A stretch of DNA of 64,000 nucleotides from an uncultured Hyphomonadaceae bacterium (GCA_913058335.1 CAJXPX010000003.1:62001-126000); one strand, 5' to 3'; shown: positions 1 through 9,843, numbered from the stretch's first letter. Numbers and translations: made by a program. The notes: a model not told the origin generated them from the letters alone.

Positions 1-632
1 CCATAACCGCCCGTAGCAAGGATAACCGTCTGCGCGCGGAAGCGATGCAAAGTCCCGTCATCTAATTTCCAAGCTGTGATACCGCGGCATTCGCCATCTT
101 CCATAATCAGGTCGAGCGCGAAATATTCGATAAAGAACTCGGCGTCATTACGGAGGGACTGACCGTAAAGCGTGTGAAGCATGGCGTGACCCGTCCGGTC
201 AGCCGCCGCGCAGGTGCGCTGCGCTTCGGGGCCCTTGCCCATATTCTGCATCATACCGCCAAAGGGACGCTGATAAATCTTGCCTTCTTCGGTACGCGAA
301 AACGGCATGCCCCAATGCTCAAGCTCATAAACCGCCTTGGGCGCTTCACGGCAAAGATATTCAATGGAATCCTGGTCGCCGAGCCAGTCGGAGCCTTTAA
401 CTGTATCATACATGTGCCAGCGCCAGTCATCATCGCCCATATTTCCAAGCGAAGCCGCAATACCGCCTTGGGCCGCAACTGTATGAGATCGTGTTGGGAA
501 AACCTTGGTCACGCAGGCTGTTTTCAGCCCGGCTTGCGCCGCCCCTAATGTCGCGCGAAGGCCAGAGCCACCGGCCCCGACGACGACGACGTCATAAGTG
601 TGATCAATCCATTGTGTTTTTTTGGCAGTCAT
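1..632 (-). CDS. sdhA: Succinate dehydrogenase flavoprotein subunit (N-terminal part, truncated by window edge)
   Basis: Catalytic subunit of complex II, oxidising succinate to fumarate with covalently bound FAD on the cytoplasmic face of the inner membrane. Reading the minus strand from the ATG at 632 gives [20 protein letters not shown], with the FAD dinucleotide motif [11 protein letters not shown], then the histidine-containing segment [12 protein letters not shown] that normally carries the covalent flavin, and [20 protein letters not shown] further on. The frame stays open to base 1, so about 210 residues are visible and the C-terminal two thirds lie outside. It follows sdhD by 25 bases, as in a normal sdhCDA(B) operon. 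Confidence 0.95.
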   Translation of the reverse strand, partial: MTAKKTQWIDHTYDVVVVGAGGSGLRATLGAAQAGLKTACVTKVFPTRSHTVAAQGGIAASLGNMGDDDWRWHMYDTVKGSDWLGDQDSIEYLCREAPKAVYELEHWGMPFSRTEEGKIYQRPFGGMMQNMGKGPEAQRTCAAADRTGHAMLHTLYGQSLRNDAEFFIEYFALDLIMEDGECRGITAWKLDDGTLHRFRAQTVILATGGY

Positions 633-657
633 ATCGACTTTCCTAATTCTTTAACTC

Positions 658-1065
658 TTAGCCTAAAAAGGCAAGTTTGAGGACAGCATAGGCGATGGCG
701 AGCCAGACAAGACCGGCAACGATTTTATTTTTAATCAAACCGAAAGTGCAGACACCACCTTCAAAGTAATCAAGGATCACCTCGTCCATTTCCAATTTAC
801 AATACCAGATGGCCGCCGTGGCAAAGGCAAGGAAGCCCAACCCGCCAATGGGGCTGGAGAGCCAAGCAACAAACCCCTCAGACCCGCCTCCAATGGCCGC
901 AGCGGCGGACCAGATGGCAAAAGGCAATCCAATAATAAGGCCCCAGCCCGTCACACCATGTATTTTGTGGTGTGTCGTGCCATGCCCCTTACCAGCATGT
1001 TTCGCTGTATAGCCGGGGGCGTCAGGCGTTTGAATGTTTGACGTATCCGTGGACTTGGTATTCAT
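658..1065 (-). CDS. sdhD: Succinate dehydrogenase hydrophobic membrane anchor subunit
   Basis: 135 residues, the usual size for SdhD, which with SdhC anchors complex II in the inner membrane and forms the haem b and quinone site. The N-terminal 35 residues are polar, followed by HHKIHGVTGWGLIIGLPFAI and three predicted membrane helices (about 40-60, 70-90 and 110-130). Its ATG overlaps the stop of sdhC by four bases (ATGA), implying translational coupling, and sdhA follows directly. Assignment rests on operon position and topology because SdhD sequences diverge quickly. Confidence 0.9.
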   Translation of the reverse strand: MNTKSTDTSNIQTPDAPGYTAKHAGKGHGTTHHKIHGVTGWGLIIGLPFAIWSAAAAIGGGSEGFVAWLSSPIGGLGFLAFATAAIWYCKLEMDEVILDYFEGGVCTFGLIKNKIVAGLVWLAIAYAVLKLAFLG

Positions 1066-1454
1066 GAGAAAACTCCTGATCCGATAAGCGTCACCAAGAG
1101 CGCCACGACAACGGCCAGCGCAATCATGGCATAAGACAAGGTGTTATTTAACTCCGGATTGAACATCGCGCCCTGATCCCAAACCGCATGTCGAAGCTGC
1201 GCCAATGCCATAAATGTGAAGGCAAAGACAAAAACAAAAAGACCCACGGCGCCCAGCGGACTAAAAATCAGACCTTCAAGCGGTAGAGATCCGGAGGTCG
1301 CGAGACAAAGGAGACCAATCGCCACCAGAAACAGACCTACATAGCTTATAATCGCGCTTGCCCGGTGAAGAATGGACGACAACATAGCGGGGTGCCAGCG
1401 CCAGACCTGTAAATGCGGCGACATGGGCCGCTTATCATTCCAAGATGAAGACAT
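1062..1454 (-). CDS. sdhC: Succinate dehydrogenase cytochrome b556 subunit
   Basis: 130 residues with the SdhC signature: RPMSPHLQVW near the N-terminus, then SILHRASAIISYVG, matching the family pattern S-x-x-H-R that includes a quinone-site serine and arginine, and a later histidine in QLRHAVWD that fits the haem ligand. Three membrane helices are evident. It is the first gene of the visible sdh operon; the roughly 90 bases upstream (1455-1543) would hold its promoter, but I could not pick out confident -35/-10 boxes. Confidence 0.93.
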   Translation of the reverse strand: MSSSWNDKRPMSPHLQVWRWHPAMLSSILHRASAIISYVGLFLVAIGLLCLATSGSLPLEGLIFSPLGAVGLFVFVFAFTFMALAQLRHAVWDQGAMFNPELNNTLSYAMIALAVVVALLVTLIGSGVFS

Positions 1455-1543
1455 GAAAAACTCTCTCTCTAAGTTGGGCGCAACCTAATCCGCCCGTCAG
1501 TATAGTCAACGTATAACGCGCCAAAAAGGACACTGTATATACG

Positions 1544-2095
1544 TTATTGCGGGTCTGACAGATCGAACTCCGCGCGGAAATGTCGCTGTTCACGGTTGAG
1601 TTCATAGACCAAGGCTTCATCCGGCATTATCTCAAGTGCCCAAATATTGCCAACCGAGTCGTCCAACCCATTTTCCCGAAAAAGGGTTTTGGAATACTCA
1701 TCCGCAGGAAATTCCTGCCGGATTGCAGTTCCTTCAACCAAGGTCTTCCCGCCATATCCGGTGACAGGATCAGGAGATCCGTCTTCCAATGTATGGGCGT
1801 GTGTGAGCTTGATCCAGTCTTCACTGGCGGAGGGCGGCATGATCGTCCAGACCCGGCTTTCATCCTCGCCGACAGCGAGCGGAATAGTGACCGCTACATC
1901 TGTGCAATCGACGGGGCCGAGTGTAAGCTCTTCTCCGCGCCAATCTTCGTCTTGCGGATCTTCGCTAACCACCTGTCCTTCAAATGTTTGACCACAGAGT
2001 TCAACGAGATTGGCGGCAAACTCGGTCTGAGGCAAAAGCTCAACCTCAGATTGGCAAGCTGTAAGCAAAAACAGGCAGGGTATAAAATATTTCAT
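1544..2095 (-). CDS. Hypothetical lipoprotein
   Basis: 183 residues from the preferred start at 2095 (MKYFIPCLFLLTACQSEVEL); an ATG 15 bases further upstream is in frame, but AGGA sits correctly spaced only for the inner start. The lipobox LTAC at the end of a short hydrophobic signal predicts lipidation and an envelope location. The mature part is acidic, with tryptophan-containing segments (DEDWRGEELTLGPVDC, VWTIMPPSASEDWIKLTHAH) and two cysteines that could pair. I do not recognise a family. It sits alone between sdhC and the divergent degP gene. Confidence 0.75.
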   Translation of the reverse strand: MKYFIPCLFLLTACQSEVELLPQTEFAANLVELCGQTFEGQVVSEDPQDEDWRGEELTLGPVDCTDVAVTIPLAVGEDESRVWTIMPPSASEDWIKLTHAHTLEDGSPDPVTGYGGKTLVEGTAIRQEFPADEYSKTLFRENGLDDSVGNIWALEIMPDEALVYELNREQRHFRAEFDLSDPQ

Positions 2096-2248
2096 AAGGG
2101 TTCCTAACACGTCCTATTGAATTAAAACACGGTCATATTCTGCGGCGTATCCTTGGAGATAGCCGAGGCGAGTCCTACATTGCTATTAGATTAACTGTCG
2201 CGGGTTTACCTAAGGTTTTCTCCGCGCCGTCTCTTAAAGGATGTATTC

Positions 2249-3682
2249 ATGAAAAAGACTCTTCTCATTGCCGCAAGCGGAATTGCACTTATAGCGGCGC
2301 CATTAGCTATTTCACAAGGCGTTTATTCCAACAGCCCGGCGATAGGGCAAAGCGGTGTTCTGACCATGGACAATACACGCGGCGTTTTGACGATGGCACC
2401 GCTTTTGGAAGTTGTTACCCCAGCCGTTGTTTCAATAGACATTGAAGGCTCTAGCTCACCGGTCTCTGCCGATTTGAGCGAGCAAGAAGAATTTTTGCGC
2501 CGTTTCTTTGGCGGCCAGTTGCCGGATCAATCCCGAAGCCAACCCAGACGCGGTCTTGGATCCGGCGTTATCGTGAATGCCCGCAAAGGCTTAATCGTAA
2601 CGAATAATCACGTTGTGAAAGACGCCGACCGTATTACTATCACTTTGCAGGATAAACGACAGTTACAAGGCGAACTCGTCGGCACGGACCCGAAAACGGA
2701 CCTCGCCCTCGTCAAAATTGATGCAAAAAACCTAAAAGAACTGAAAATCGCAAAAAGCCGTGACGTCAAAGTCGGCGATTATGTTATCGCTGTGGGCAAT
2801 CCTTACGGCCTGTCCAGCACGGTCACAACGGGTATTGTAAGTGCTTTGGGCCGCGAACAAGGCGGCAGTGATAATTATCAGGATTACATTCAAACCGACG
2901 CCTCGATTAACCCGGGCAATTCCGGCGGCGCGCTCGTTAATTCGAAGGGCGAGCTCATTGGACTGAATACGGCGATTTTGTCCCGCTCTGGCGGAAATAA
3001 CGGGATAGGCTTTGCGGTTCCAACCCAAATCGTCAGCGCGGTTATTAATCAGCTCGAAGAAAACGGTGAGGTACGCCGCGGCCGTATCGGTGTCGTTATT
3101 CAAAATATCACACCGGGCCTTCGACAATCCCTTAACTTGACGACCTTGAACGGCGCGCTTGTCAGCTCCGTTGCCGAAGACACGCCAGCGGAAAGCGCCG
3201 GACTAAAAGAAGGCGACGTTATTACGGCCTTTAATGGCGATGATATTCGCGACAGTTCCGATATTCGTAACGCGGTGGGTCTTTTGGTTCCGGGAACTGA
3301 AGCGGATATTACCTATATCCGTGACGGTAAAACCCGCACGACCAAGATTAAAGTCGCGGAAGTGGATGAAGATGAAGTTCTGAGCGCAGATGCTGCGACG
3401 CCGGCTAACCCTTCAATGGAGTCTTTCTCCGGCGCTTCTATCCGAAACATTCCGGGCGATGTTGAGCTACGCGGCGGAGATGAGGGGGTCTTTGTCGACT
3501 CCGTAGAGATAGGCTCCAACGCTTACCGCGCCGGACTGCGCCGCGGGGATGTTATCCGCGCCGTGAACCGGAACGATGTAGCGAATTTGAAAGAGTTTGA
3601 AGCCCGCATAAAAGATAAAGAGGGCCCCTTCGCCCTCTCTGTTGAACGCGGCGGATCCCGCATCTTCCTTGCGGTGGAGTAA
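2249..3682 (+). CDS. degP: DegP/HtrA-type periplasmic serine protease
   Basis: 477 residues, the normal length of Do-family proteases, which degrade or refold misfolded envelope proteins. A signal peptide occupies about residues 1-25. The trypsin-like domain shows His121 (TNNHVVKDAD), Asp151 (KTDLALVKI) and Ser225 (NPGNSGGALVN), with the adjacent GNPYGLSSTVTTGIVSALGR. Two PDZ domains follow (about 265-365 and 385-477); the second starts near GVFVDSVEIGSNAYRAGL. Start is the ATG at 2249, after AAAGGA. A strong terminator follows, so it is probably a single-gene unit. DegP, DegQ or MucD cannot be separated by eye. Confidence 0.93.
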   Translation: MKKTLLIAASGIALIAAPLAISQGVYSNSPAIGQSGVLTMDNTRGVLTMAPLLEVVTPAVVSIDIEGSSSPVSADLSEQEEFLRRFFGGQLPDQSRSQPRRGLGSGVIVNARKGLIVTNNHVVKDADRITITLQDKRQLQGELVGTDPKTDLALVKIDAKNLKELKIAKSRDVKVGDYVIAVGNPYGLSSTVTTGIVSALGREQGGSDNYQDYIQTDASINPGNSGGALVNSKGELIGLNTAILSRSGGNNGIGFAVPTQIVSAVINQLEENGEVRRGRIGVVIQNITPGLRQSLNLTTLNGALVSSVAEDTPAESAGLKEGDVITAFNGDDIRDSSDIRNAVGLLVPGTEADITYIRDGKTRTTKIKVAEVDEDEVLSADAATPANPSMESFSGASIRNIPGDVELRGGDEGVFVDSVEIGSNAYRAGLRRGDVIRAVNRNDVANLKEFEARIKDKEGPFALSVERGGSRIFLAVE

Positions 3683-3702
3683 GTCAAATTTAATTGCCTA
3701 AG

Positions 3703-3731
3703 AAAACCCGCGTCCAAAGCGCGGGTTTTTT
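3703..3731 (+). terminator. Intrinsic terminator after degP
   Basis: Perfect 10-bp stem AAAACCCGCG / CGCGGGTTTT with a 7-base loop, running into six T residues. It sits 20 bases after the degP stop codon. Confidence 0.9.
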
Positions 3732-3832
3732 AGTTTGCAAAGTAAGGAATTGATTAGCCGAAGGGGTTATCCAAACTGTGACGGGGCCGGGTAAACCAGA
3801 CAGGGCCGTCTTTATCCATATAGAAATGCGGT

Positions 3833-6472
3833 TTAATAATTCAAAATCGGCGCAAGCCAGCGTTCCGTGTCTTCAACCGACATTTGCTTACGGCGGGCGT
3901 AATCTTCGACCTGATCTTTTTCGATTTTACCAACGCCGAAATAGACGCTTTCGGGGTGGCCGAAATAAATCCCTGAAACAGAACTGGCCGGGTGCATGGC
4001 AAAACTTTGTGTCAGGATGACTTCTGTTTCTTTTGTGGCGTCCAGCAAGTTGAACAAAGTTGCTTTCTCGGTGTGGTCGGGCTGCGCGGGATATCCGGGG
4101 GCCGGGCGAATGCCTGCATAGCGCTCCGCGATGAGGTCTTCGCCTTCAAAGGTTTCGTCAGGCGCATAGCCCCAAAATTCGCGGCGCACCCTCGCATGGA
4201 GATGTTCAGCAAAGGCCTCGGCCAAACGGTCACACAGCGCCTTAAACAGGATGGAATTATAATCGTCTCCGGCTTCGGTGAAAGCTTTGGATCTGGTTTC
4301 TTCGCCGAGACCGGCCGTGACGCAAAACCCGCCAATATAGTCGCCATTGGGAGAGCAGAAATCCGAGATCGAGAAATTGGGTTTTTTATTGCCACCCTTG
4401 GAGATTTGCTGACGCAGACCATGGAAGGTCGCTACCTTGTCACTCATCTCTTCATCGGCATAAACATCGACATCGTCGCCTATTTGCTTTGCAGGCCAAA
4501 AGCCAAAGACTGCGTTCGCTTGAACCCAGTTCTCCTCAATCATTTGATTAAGCATAACCTGCGCATCTTTAAACAAATCCCGCGCCGCTTCGCCGTACAT
4601 TTCATTTTCTAAGATGGCCGGATAGCGGCCTTTAAGCTGCCACGTTGCAAAGAATGGTGTCCAGTCAATATAATCCCGTAATTTCTCAAGCGGATATTCC
4701 GTCAGCGTTTTCGTGCCGATAAAGCTTGGTTTATGAGGGGTATAGCTGTCCCAACCGCCTTCAGGTTGCCAGATATTATCCCGGGCTTCTTTCAGCGTCA
4801 GCCGCGCTTTGGCGCTTTGACCCCGATGGTGCGCGTCGCGGGCGCGTTCGTAATCCGCTTTAATTTCGGAGGCGTATTTATCTTTGCCTTCGCCCAGAAG
4901 CGTGCTGACCACGCCGACAGCGCGGGAGGCATCCGTAACATAAACGGTCGGGCCGTTTTTATAGGCCGGTTCGATTTTGACTGCCGTATGCGTTTTAGAT
5001 GTCGTCGCCCCGCCAATCAGTAAAGGTACCTGCATACCGAGGCGCTGCATTTCTTTGCCAACATAGACCATTTCATCCAAAGACGGCGTAATCAGTCCGG
5101 ACAGTCCGACCATATCGACATTGTGCTCTTTCGCGGCGGTGAGGATTTTATCGCAGGGCACCATCACGCCCAGATCGACAACATCATAGCCGTTACACTG
5201 CAAAACAACGCCGACAATATTTTTGCCAATATCGTGTACATCGCCTTTGACCGTCGCCATCAGGACCGTCCCGTTGGACGATCCGGCTGTGCCGAGTTCT
5301 TCTTTCTCTGCTTCCATAAAAGGCATTAAATGCGCGACAGAGGCTTTCATAACGCGGGCGGATTTCACAACTTGTGGCAAAAACATTTTACCGGAGCCAA
5401 ACAAATCCCCGACGACATTCATCCCGTCCATGAGCGGGCCTTCGATAACGTGGAGCGGCCGCTCGGCGGCTAAGCGGGCTTCTTCGGTGTCTTCGACAAT
5501 GTAATCCGTAATGCCGCGTACAAGCGCGTGTTCGAGGCGTTTCTCGACGGCTAGCTGACGCCATTCATCATTGACTACGGCGGCTTTGCCTTTGCCGTCG
5601 CCCCGGTATTTCTCGGCAATATCCAAGAGCCGGTCGGTTGCGTCGTCGCGGCGGTTCAGGACGACATCTTCAACGCGCTCGCGCAGCTCTTCGGGAATAT
5701 CATCATATATCGTCAGCTGGCCCGCATTGACAATCGCCATGTCGAGACCTGCCGGAATGGCATAATAAAGAAAGACCGAATGCATGGCCTCGCGCAACGG
5801 CTCATTACCTCTGAAAGCAAAACTGACATTGGACAGACCACCGGAAATCCGCGCATGTGGCAGATTCGCTTTGATACGTTTACAAGCTTCGAAAAACTCT
5901 ACGGCGTAATCATTATGTTCTTCAATACCCGTCGCGATAGCGAAAATGTTCGGGTCAAAAATAATATCTTCCGCCGGGAAATTTATATCTTCCGTCAGGA
6001 GCTTATAGGCGCGTTCACAAATTTCGTATTTATGATCGGCGGTTTCGGCCTGACCTTCTTCGTCAAAGGCCATGACCACCACGGCGGCGCCGAGGTCGCG
6101 GCATTTTTTGGCTTGCTCAAGAAATTTAGCCTCGCCCTCTTTCATGGAAATCGAGTTAACGACGCACTTTCCCTGAACGCATTTTAGACCGGCTTCCAAA
6201 ACTTCCCATTTGGAACTGTCGATCATGATCGGCACGCGGGAAATATCGGGCTCTCCGGCGACAAGTTGAAGAATGCGCTCCATCGCGGCGACGCCGTCAA
6301 TCAGGCCGTCATCCATATTGATGTCAATTATCTGCGCGCCGCTTTCGACCTGCTGACGGGCGACAGAAAGCGCTTTGTCATAGTCGCCTTTGACAATCAG
6401 TTTTTTGAACCGGGCCGAACCGGATACATTTGTCCGTTCGCCGATATTAACAAAATTTGCTGTAGAACTCAT
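3833..6472 (-). CDS. metH: Methionine synthase, cobalamin-dependent, C-terminal protein (folate, B12 and SAM-activation domains)
   Basis: 879 residues carrying everything in MetH except the homocysteine domain. In order: pterin (methyl-THF) binding domain from [16 protein letters not shown] to about 270; B12 cap helices ([21 protein letters not shown]) at about 370-395; cobalamin domain with the lower-ligand motif DVHDIGKN near 415 and [13 protein letters not shown]; and the AdoMet activation domain from about 560, with [12 protein letters not shown] and [16 protein letters not shown] near the end. It follows the homocysteine-domain gene with two bases between stop and start, so the two are surely co-translated. 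A split MetH is known in some alphaproteobacteria, so this is not a frameshift artefact. Confidence 0.95.
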   Translation of the reverse strand: MSSTANFVNIGERTNVSGSARFKKLIVKGDYDKALSVARQQVESGAQIIDINMDDGLIDGVAAMERILQLVAGEPDISRVPIMIDSSKWEVLEAGLKCVQGKCVVNSISMKEGEAKFLEQAKKCRDLGAAVVVMAFDEEGQAETADHKYEICERAYKLLTEDINFPAEDIIFDPNIFAIATGIEEHNDYAVEFFEACKRIKANLPHARISGGLSNVSFAFRGNEPLREAMHSVFLYYAIPAGLDMAIVNAGQLTIYDDIPEELRERVEDVVLNRRDDATDRLLDIAEKYRGDGKGKAAVVNDEWRQLAVEKRLEHALVRGITDYIVEDTEEARLAAERPLHVIEGPLMDGMNVVGDLFGSGKMFLPQVVKSARVMKASVAHLMPFMEAEKEELGTAGSSNGTVLMATVKGDVHDIGKNIVGVVLQCNGYDVVDLGVMVPCDKILTAAKEHNVDMVGLSGLITPSLDEMVYVGKEMQRLGMQVPLLIGGATTSKTHTAVKIEPAYKNGPTVYVTDASRAVGVVSTLLGEGKDKYASEIKADYERARDAHHRGQSAKARLTLKEARDNIWQPEGGWDSYTPHKPSFIGTKTLTEYPLEKLRDYIDWTPFFATWQLKGRYPAILENEMYGEAARDLFKDAQVMLNQMIEENWVQANAVFGFWPAKQIGDDVDVYADEEMSDKVATFHGLRQQISKGGNKKPNFSISDFCSPNGDYIGGFCVTAGLGEETRSKAFTEAGDDYNSILFKALCDRLAEAFAEHLHARVRREFWGYAPDETFEGEDLIAERYAGIRPAPGYPAQPDHTEKATLFNLLDATKETEVILTQSFAMHPASSVSGIYFGHPESVYFGVGKIEKDQVEDYARRKQMSVEDTERWLAPILNY

Positions 6473-6474
6473 GA

Positions 6475-7527
6475 TTATACCGCTATTTGAAAAGGCTCTA
6501 ACCCTGACAGACGCAAGGTTGTTTCGAGGTCCACCGGTTTACGCGGCGGCAGGCCTTCAGCCGCTTTCGCGATGGCCGCAATATGATCCGGCGTTGTTCC
6601 GCAACACCCGCCAAGAATATTGACAAATCCTTCTTCGACCCAAGGCTTTATCTGCTCTGCCATATCTGCCGGGCTCTCGTCATATTCGCCGAAGGCATTG
6701 GGAAGACCCGCATTCGGGAAAGAAATGACATGCGTATTGGCTACGCGGGAAATTGCCTCAATGTGAGGGCGCATTTCATCTGCGCCGAGAGCGCAATTCA
6801 GTCCCACGGCAAAAGGTTTGGAGTGAGCAATCGAAATCCAGAACGCCTCGGCTGTCTGCCCTGAGAGCGTCCGGCCAGAGCGGTCAGTAATCGTCCCGGA
6901 AATGATGATAGGTTTCTCATAGCCTACCGCATCAAAAACATGACGCGCCGCCGCAATCGCGGCTTTGCAATTAAGCGTATCAAACACGGTCTCAATTAAT
7001 ATGGCATCAACAATATCCACCATAGCTTCTATTTGGCCGATATAGCTGGTTTTCACTTCGTCAAAAGTGACATCACGATAGCCCGGGTCTTCGACCTTTG
7101 GCGAAATCGACAAAGTCTTGTTCATCGGACCGACAGAGCCAAGCACGCAACGGGGTTTCTCAGGCGTTTTTTCCGTCCACTCATCGGCGCATTTACGCGC
7201 TAACTCTGCCGCCGCACGCGCGATCTCCGGCGCTATTTCCGCCATATCGTAATCCGCTTGTGAAATCGTTGTGGCGTTAAAGCTGTTGGTTTCTATCAAA
7301 TCCGCGCCCGCCGCGAGAAAGTCATTATGCACTTTTGCAACGGCATCCGGCTTGGTCAGAACAAGAAGATCATTATTACCCTGCAAAGGCGACGGCCAGT
7401 CCTTGAAGCGCTCGCCGCGAAAATCCGCTTCCTCCAGGCTCTGCTTTTGCAACATCGTCCCCATCGCGCCGTCGAGCATAATAATCCGCTCTTTTATAGC
7501 TTTTTCAATATGGGGCCAATTCGACAT
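6475..7527 (-). CDS. metH: Methionine synthase, homocysteine-binding (S-methyltransferase) protein
   Basis: 350 residues forming a complete Zn-dependent homocysteine S-methyltransferase domain: [11 protein letters not shown] at the start, [10 protein letters not shown], and zinc-ligand cysteines in [11 protein letters not shown] and [11 protein letters not shown] near the end. It binds and activates homocysteine, which accepts the methyl group from cobalamin held by the partner encoded immediately downstream. On its own it could resemble MmuM/BhmT enzymes, but the adjacent MetH remainder settles the role. Its upstream region holds a 20-bp palindrome (7582-7601), a likely operator. Confidence 0.94.
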   Translation of the reverse strand: MSNWPHIEKAIKERIIMLDGAMGTMLQKQSLEEADFRGERFKDWPSPLQGNNDLLVLTKPDAVAKVHNDFLAAGADLIETNSFNATTISQADYDMAEIAPEIARAAAELARKCADEWTEKTPEKPRCVLGSVGPMNKTLSISPKVEDPGYRDVTFDEVKTSYIGQIEAMVDIVDAILIETVFDTLNCKAAIAAARHVFDAVGYEKPIIISGTITDRSGRTLSGQTAEAFWISIAHSKPFAVGLNCALGADEMRPHIEAISRVANTHVISFPNAGLPNAFGEYDESPADMAEQIKPWVEEGFVNILGGCCGTTPDHIAAIAKAAEGLPPRKPVDLETTLRLSGLEPFQIAV

Positions 7528-7581
7528 AGCACGATCCTTGTTAGCATTCCGGCGCCGTCTAACAGGCTTCGCTCCAAGTGT

Positions 7582-7601
7582 ATATAAAGAAATCTTTATA
7601 T
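7582..7601. promoter_or_regulatory. Palindromic operator candidate upstream of split metH (SahR-like)
   Basis: Perfect inverted repeat ATATAAAGA-AA-TCTTTATAT, 55-74 bases upstream of the first metH gene and between it and the divergent riboswitch-btuB unit. ArsR-type SahR repressors control S-adenosylhomocysteine and methionine-cycle genes in many proteobacteria through AT-rich palindromes of about this size. The palindrome is seen directly; the regulator is inferred, and no sahR gene is in the window. Confidence 0.55.
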
Positions 7602-7644
7602 CGCATATTTTTTACTTGCTCTCTCGGATAAAATCCTTAGAGGA

Positions 7645-7830
7645 GGCGCCGTTGGTCGCCCGATGCTTTGTGAAAAGTGTGACGGCGTTAATATGGGAAT
7701 GGACTGAAAATGTCCGACTGCTCCCGCAGCTGTGAAGGGTTAGAGCCTCACACATGTCACTGGTTGATACCGGGAAGACGTGAGTGCCTCGCCAGACCCC
7801 TAAGTCAGAAGACCTGCCAACAACGTCGCC
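7645..7830 (+). ncRNA. Cobalamin (adenosylcobalamin) riboswitch
   Basis: Matches the B12 riboswitch core in order: TATGGGAAT, then CTCCCGCAGCTGTGAAGGG, CATGTCACTGG, ATACCGGGAAGACG, and the B12 box AGTCAGAAGACCTGCC at 7803-7818. Outer bases GGCG-CCGTTG (7645 on) and CAACAACGTCGCC (up to 7830) can close the basal P1 helix. It lies in the leader of a BtuB-type receptor, so adenosylcobalamin should shut down expression. The expression platform is probably the alternative-pairing region at 7840-7936. Confidence 0.95.
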
Positions 7831-7839
7831 AGCACGCTT

Positions 7840-7936
7840 GGGCGGGATGGACCATGCGTACGGAAAAGCCCGAATAATCGGGCTGCCTCCAATGACGACA
7901 TTAATTTTGGCCGTCACCCCGCCCCTTTCAGGCGGG
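7840..7936 (+). promoter_or_regulatory. Candidate riboswitch expression platform with alternative hairpins
   Basis: CCCGCC (7918-7923, extending to CCCGCCC at 7924) can pair either with GGCGGG at 7931-7936, next to the btuB ribosome-binding site (GGAG 7944-7947), or with GGGCGGG at 7840-7846. The two pairings exclude each other. A separate 7-bp hairpin AGCCCGA/TCGGGCT lies at 7867-7884. No U-run follows either hairpin, so control of translation is more likely than transcription termination. The switching is inferred from pairing alone. Confidence 0.5.
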
Positions 7937-7953
7937 ACTTAATGGAGTGTGAC

Positions 7954-9843
7954 ATGAAACAATTATTATTGGGTGCGGCGCTGAGTGCTTTCGCCGCAAA
8001 TAGCTGGGCGCAAACTCAAGCTGACTATGATTACGCGGCAGAAGAAACGCCGGAGACGGAAAGTTCAGCAGACTTCAATTCAAATGAAATTATCGTGACT
8101 GCCGATCGGATTGGATATTCGACACGCGACGAACTCACAGCGCCTGTCACCGTCCTCACAGAAACAGAGATTCGGAACCGCAACCAAGCCTTCATCACCG
8201 ACTTGCTCCGCACCGTTCCGGGTCTGGCGGTCAGCCAATCCGGCGGCGGCGGCAGTTTGACAAATTTGCGTTTGCGCGGCTCTGAGGCCAATCATACTCT
8301 CGTTATTATCGACGGCGTAGAGGTCAATAACCCAACAGATGGAGGATTTGATTTTGGCGGACTTCGCAGTGAAGATGTAGTCAAAATCGAAGTTCTGCGC
8401 GGCGAGCAATCCGCGCTTTACGGCTCTGATGCCATCGGCGGAGTCATCAACATCATTACCCGCTCAGGCGCGGCCCGAGAAAGCTTTAGCGCCTCTGTCG
8501 AAGCCGGAAGCCGCGAAACTCTGGAAGGTCAGTTCAGCGGCGTCGTTCCTCTCGGTAATGCGGCGCTTTCCATTAACGGAAACGCCTTTACTACTGAAGG
8601 CTATGATGTCTCCGGCTTGGGCGGCGAAAAAGACGGCGCAGATAGTCGCCGCCTCTCCGTCGGACTTAACCAAGTGCAGATCGCAGGAATTACCTTTTCC
8701 GCGAGCGGCGCTATCAATCTCCGCCAAGCGGAATTTGACGGTGACACGGATTTTGACGGCTTCCTGAATAACACGGACAGCGAAACGGACGTCAAAACCA
8801 CCACGGCGCGCATTGATGCCCGGTTTGACTTGGCCGGATTCGATCACCTTATTCAGTCCAATATGGTGGAGACAGAGACTGATACAAAATCTGATTTTCC
8901 TACCCTATCAACAGGCACGCGCCAAAATGCGAGCTGGGCCGCAAAACGCCGTTTTTCTGATCGTCACGATCTGACACTTTTGGCCGAAGTCGAACGCGAA
9001 GAATATGAACTTGCCAGCGATCCGGACGTGCCGGATATTTACAATTACGGCCTCGTGGCGGATTATAGTTATACGGGCGAAGCGCTCACTCTGACCGGCT
9101 CTGTTCGTCAGGATATCAATGATGTGTTTGCGGACGCGACCACATGGCGCATCGGCGCAGGTTACAAATTTGGCTGGGAAGGTCGCCTTCGCGGCTCCGT
9201 CGGAACAGGCGTTAAAAATCCCACCTTAGTGGAACTGTTCGGATTTAGCCCTGTCGGGCGGTTTATGGGCAACCCAGACTTAAAACCTGAAACGTCTCTG
9301 GGATATTCGGTTGGATATGAGCAGTCTTTGGGCGGGCTTTCGCTCTCTGTCGATTATTTCCATTCGGATCTGGAAGACGAAATCACGACACTCTTTAATC
9401 CTGATTTCACAAGTACAGCCGTAAATCTGGCCACAGACAGCACACGCGAAGGCATAGAACTGGCGGCCCAGTGGGATATCGCCAACACGCTTTACCTCAG
9501 CGGATCTGCCAGTTTCCTAGACAGTGACCAAGACGGTATTGAGGAAATCCGCCGTCCGGAATTTCTCGCCAGCGCCACCGCAACGTGGTCTGCGACAGAC
9601 GAGTTGTCTCTGACGGTAAATGCCGATCACACAAGTTCTCAGCTCGACACCAATTTCGGTACGTTCTCAACGGTCGAGCTGGACTCTTACACGCTCATCG
9701 GCGCCAATATCCGCTATGCTGTGTCTGACATTGTCAGCGTTTACTTACGTGGAACAAATTTGTCGGATGAAGATTACCAAGAAGTGTTCGGATATGCCAG
9801 CGAGGGACGGGGCGTCTTTGCCGGCGTCAGCGCTGATTTTTAG
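7954..9843 (+). CDS. btuB: TonB-dependent outer-membrane receptor, vitamin B12 type
   Basis: 629 residues from ATG 7954, chosen over the in-frame ATG at 7942 because GGAG lies at the right distance and the signal peptide (MKQLLLGAALSAFAANSWAQ) then starts cleanly. NEIIVTADRIG fits a TonB box; the plug carries TDLLRTVPGLAVSQSGGGG and LRGSEANHTLVIIDGVEVN, then VEVLRG-like IEVLRGEQSALYGSDAIGGV. The rest is a 22-strand-type barrel ending in the usual C-terminal Phe. It is close to BtuB in size, and the cobalamin riboswitch in its leader makes corrinoid uptake the best assignment. No BtuCDF genes are in the window. Confidence 0.92.
   Translation: MKQLLLGAALSAFAANSWAQTQADYDYAAEETPETESSADFNSNEIIVTADRIGYSTRDELTAPVTVLTETEIRNRNQAFITDLLRTVPGLAVSQSGGGGSLTNLRLRGSEANHTLVIIDGVEVNNPTDGGFDFGGLRSEDVVKIEVLRGEQSALYGSDAIGGVINIITRSGAARESFSASVEAGSRETLEGQFSGVVPLGNAALSINGNAFTTEGYDVSGLGGEKDGADSRRLSVGLNQVQIAGITFSASGAINLRQAEFDGDTDFDGFLNNTDSETDVKTTTARIDARFDLAGFDHLIQSNMVETETDTKSDFPTLSTGTRQNASWAAKRRFSDRHDLTLLAEVEREEYELASDPDVPDIYNYGLVADYSYTGEALTLTGSVRQDINDVFADATTWRIGAGYKFGWEGRLRGSVGTGVKNPTLVELFGFSPVGRFMGNPDLKPETSLGYSVGYEQSLGGLSLSVDYFHSDLEDEITTLFNPDFTSTAVNLATDSTREGIELAAQWDIANTLYLSGSASFLDSDQDGIEEIRRPEFLASATATWSATDELSLTVNADHTSSQLDTNFGTFSTVELDSYTLIGANIRYAVSDIVSVYLRGTNLSDEDYQEVFGYASEGRGVFAGVSADF

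Noticed and set aside
174-548. Open frame on the plus strand opposite sdhA
   Set aside because: It is antisense to clear SdhA coding sequence and has no family features.
1580-2107. Plus-strand frame opposite the lipoprotein at 1544-2095
   Set aside because: The minus-strand product has a lipobox and a ribosome-binding site; the plus-strand frame has neither.
3992-4612. 206-codon plus-strand frame opposite metH
   Set aside because: Shadow of the metH reading frame; MetH motifs on the minus strand are unambiguous.
6470-6480. Apparent frameshift splitting metH
   Set aside because: Both products end and begin at natural domain borders, the intervening two bases sit between a normal stop and ATG, and split MetH is known in relatives.
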